Source: Acanthosoma haemorrhoidale | Taxonomy: Eukaryota > Arthropoda > Insecta > Hemiptera > Acanthosomatidae | Direction: 5' to 3' | Length of the DNA stretch: 64,000 nt | Assembly: GCA_930367205.1 (NCBI GenBank) | Contig: OV884012.1 | Location: forward strand, 36,967,520 to 37,031,519 | Part shown: piece by piece, positions 62,427 to 64,000 of the stretch | How positions within the stretch are numbered: the first letter of the stretch is position 1 | Layout: each line of letters starts with the position of its first letter | Program-made: the position numbers and the translations under genes | The notes under the pieces: model-generated | What the model saw: the letters and a program-made list of their open reading frames with translations, nothing else | What the model was told of the DNA's origin: nothing | Database searches by the model: none

Positions 62427-62760
62427 ACGAAGGTTAAAGAACGTGGACCTGCACCCGTTGTTTGGTGTGCCATCGGTACCCACCGATACATTGCATACAG
62501 TTGTTGATACTAGGGAGATATTTATGTACCCACCCGGGTTCATTCACCGGGGACACATAATGTTTTTTGACTCGTTGCAGAACCTCACAAACCCAGTGTT
62601 TAACACTATGACCCCCCACCACCCTTCCCGCATCGATGGCAACAGAATGTTGGTGAAAATTAGGTTAAGATTTAGTTTAAGTTTTTATTGTAACATGTAA
62701 GTTAGTTTTAAGTTTATGATAAATAAGGTGAGCCCAATCACTTTTAATAAATTCAGTCTA
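62427..62760 (+). pseudogene. LINE family 2, 3' fragment, plus strand
   Basis: LKNVDLHPLFGVPSV, then GFIHRGHIMFFDSLQNLTN and PVFNTMTPHH match the C-terminus of the intronic copy ([37 protein letters not shown]). Fifty bp, including a 9-bp duplication GTACCCACC (62476-62484 and 62526-62534), are inserted within the PSVGEFI region. The 3' hairpin and an AATAAA follow. It abuts the CT microsatellite at its truncated 5' side. Confidence 0.8.
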
Positions 62761-64000
62761 TTAATGTATAATGTTCATGTAAATTTCTACAATGCAGATC
62801 ACTATTTTGTATTAAATGTATCCAAACTACAGGAAATCCAATGAAGTAATTGTAAATAGATTCGTTTGTAGAATCTATATTTTGTATATATATAAATGTG
62901 CAACAAGAGGATATGTAACATAAAAAAAATCAGTTATTTCTTGTCATTAAAATTACATTCCTTACTTTTTCTGTTTTGCGCTCTGGATGGTATCATTGAA
63001 TCAATAATTACACATAAAATGTAGAAATTTCCGATTTGGGATCACGCGGGGAGATTTTCTTTTGCCAGAGAAGCTACTAGGAGCCCATTGAAAGTATTCT
63101 GTGGAATAAGCAGGGTGGCCGGCAAGGGTAAGTCTCATCAGAGGAAGAGGTCCTGGCTGAAGAAGAAGTAATCCCTGATTGTAGGCTCCAATAAGTCTGA
63201 GAGGGCTTGGATAAATCATTACGGGGGAGCTGTTGGTACCAATGCCTCCTACCAAAGGGAGGTGCTTCTATTGTCACAGCTTTGGAGTGTTGCAGGATTA
63301 TTTCGGAGATCTCCAATCAACTAAAGTAAATAAATATAAATGTTGTATATGGCTCAATTATTGATTATTTCCCAATGGCTACCGATCTTTACTTACTAAC
63401 TTTACTTAGCTTTCATTACAGATTCCTCTTTCAGATATTTTTCATTGACAGGCACCCTTCAGAATTAGGGGGAAGGGATAAAATTAGGATGTGGCGTGCT
63501 CACAAGATTTTCCCTATGGTACATAACATTATTCGTTTCTATATATTGCCCAAGTCAGTGAATTGAGTGCTAAAATATTTATTATTGGGAGTACATAAAA
63601 CTGTCAACAGTGGCTGAGAACGTATCATTTATCTAATGTAAAGTTAGTAGCACAGGATCAAGTTTTTGGGCCTTTGTATTTTAACAATAAACTAATCAGT
63701 ATGCTTTGAGATGTTATAGGATGGGATAAAATATTCAAATCGATATAATTTTTGCTTTAAGTGCTATAGTATAAAGAATGAAGGTAGAGCCTCTTCCTTC
63801 GCGATAGGAAATTACCAGTACGTAAGTAGGTCCCGGGTTATAATTCCAGTCATTTATTTATATATGTCACTTTTTGTGATGCTATAATTAATAAATATTC
63901 ACTTTATATAGATGAAAATGAAAATATTCTGGAACATTGCCCTCTAGCAATAATAAAAAGAAACAAACAAATGTCTCGCTGGCAAAAAAAATAAATATGT
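62761..64000. other. Right edge; one GC-richer unassigned patch
   Basis: Sequence at 63035-63316 is GC-richer and open in two minus frames (63001-63255 and 63077-63316), with GRRHWYQQLPRNDL and YSTEYFQWAPSSFSG. I do not recognise it, and it has no clear splice sites; a mobile-element relic is possible. The rest shows nothing. Confidence 0.3.

Noticed and set aside
62085..62543. Arg-Glu and Ser-Leu repeat proteins on either strand
   Set aside because: Translation of the CT microsatellite joined to LINE sequence.

Overview
The window looks like AT-rich nuclear DNA of an insect, probably a hemipteran or a relative. The grounds are spliced genes with GT/AG introns, an insect-type gustatory receptor, a cytosolic sulfotransferase with the usual animal exon layout, and dense Jockey-type LINEs, solo LTRs and DNA-transposon relics. 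There are no bacterial operons, rRNA genes or CRISPR arrays. The species assignment is inference; nothing in the window fixes it.

Host genes are few. An orphan internal exon (2913-3324, minus) codes for an unrecognised helical protein. A gustatory receptor gene can be assembled from four exons (13432-15388, minus), and degraded relatives of it lie at 9527-10014 and, more weakly, 11047-11290, so this is a decayed tandem receptor array. The 3' half of a cytosolic sulfotransferase gene occupies 53800-61748 (minus). Its four exons join in frame and carry the catalytic His and the PAPS 3'-phosphate site; the N-terminal exons lie beyond the right edge.

Most other recognisable sequence is mobile. 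Two related LTR families (A starts TGTAGCGACC, B starts TGTTGTGGC) account for seven insertions, all bounded TG...CA. Six have a perfect 5-bp target duplication and one has a 4/5 match: 12016-12684, 17861-18780, 20974-21719, 31064-31623, 33193-34055, 34327-38053 (split by a LINE) and 48050-48868 (inside a Tigger/jerky-like DNA transposon). None carries gag-pol, so they read as solo LTRs. Several are A/B mosaics.

Two Jockey-like LINE families are visible. Family 1 has ORF1 with zinc knuckles, an endonuclease and the start of RT at 34745-37573, plus a fragment at 10046-10700. Family 2 has RT with FADD and copies at 7676-8200, 54350-55880 and 62427-62760 that share a 3'-terminal hairpin. Older LINE scraps sit at 4690-5115, 41632-41960 and 52180-52784, and a Harbinger-like scrap at 29120-29492. 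Minisatellites (2446-2748, 57058-57261) and microsatellites complete the picture. The rest is AT-rich sequence in which I see no gene. I found no convincing new biological system. The most informative structures are the nested and mosaic LTRs, the receptor array and the orphan exon.
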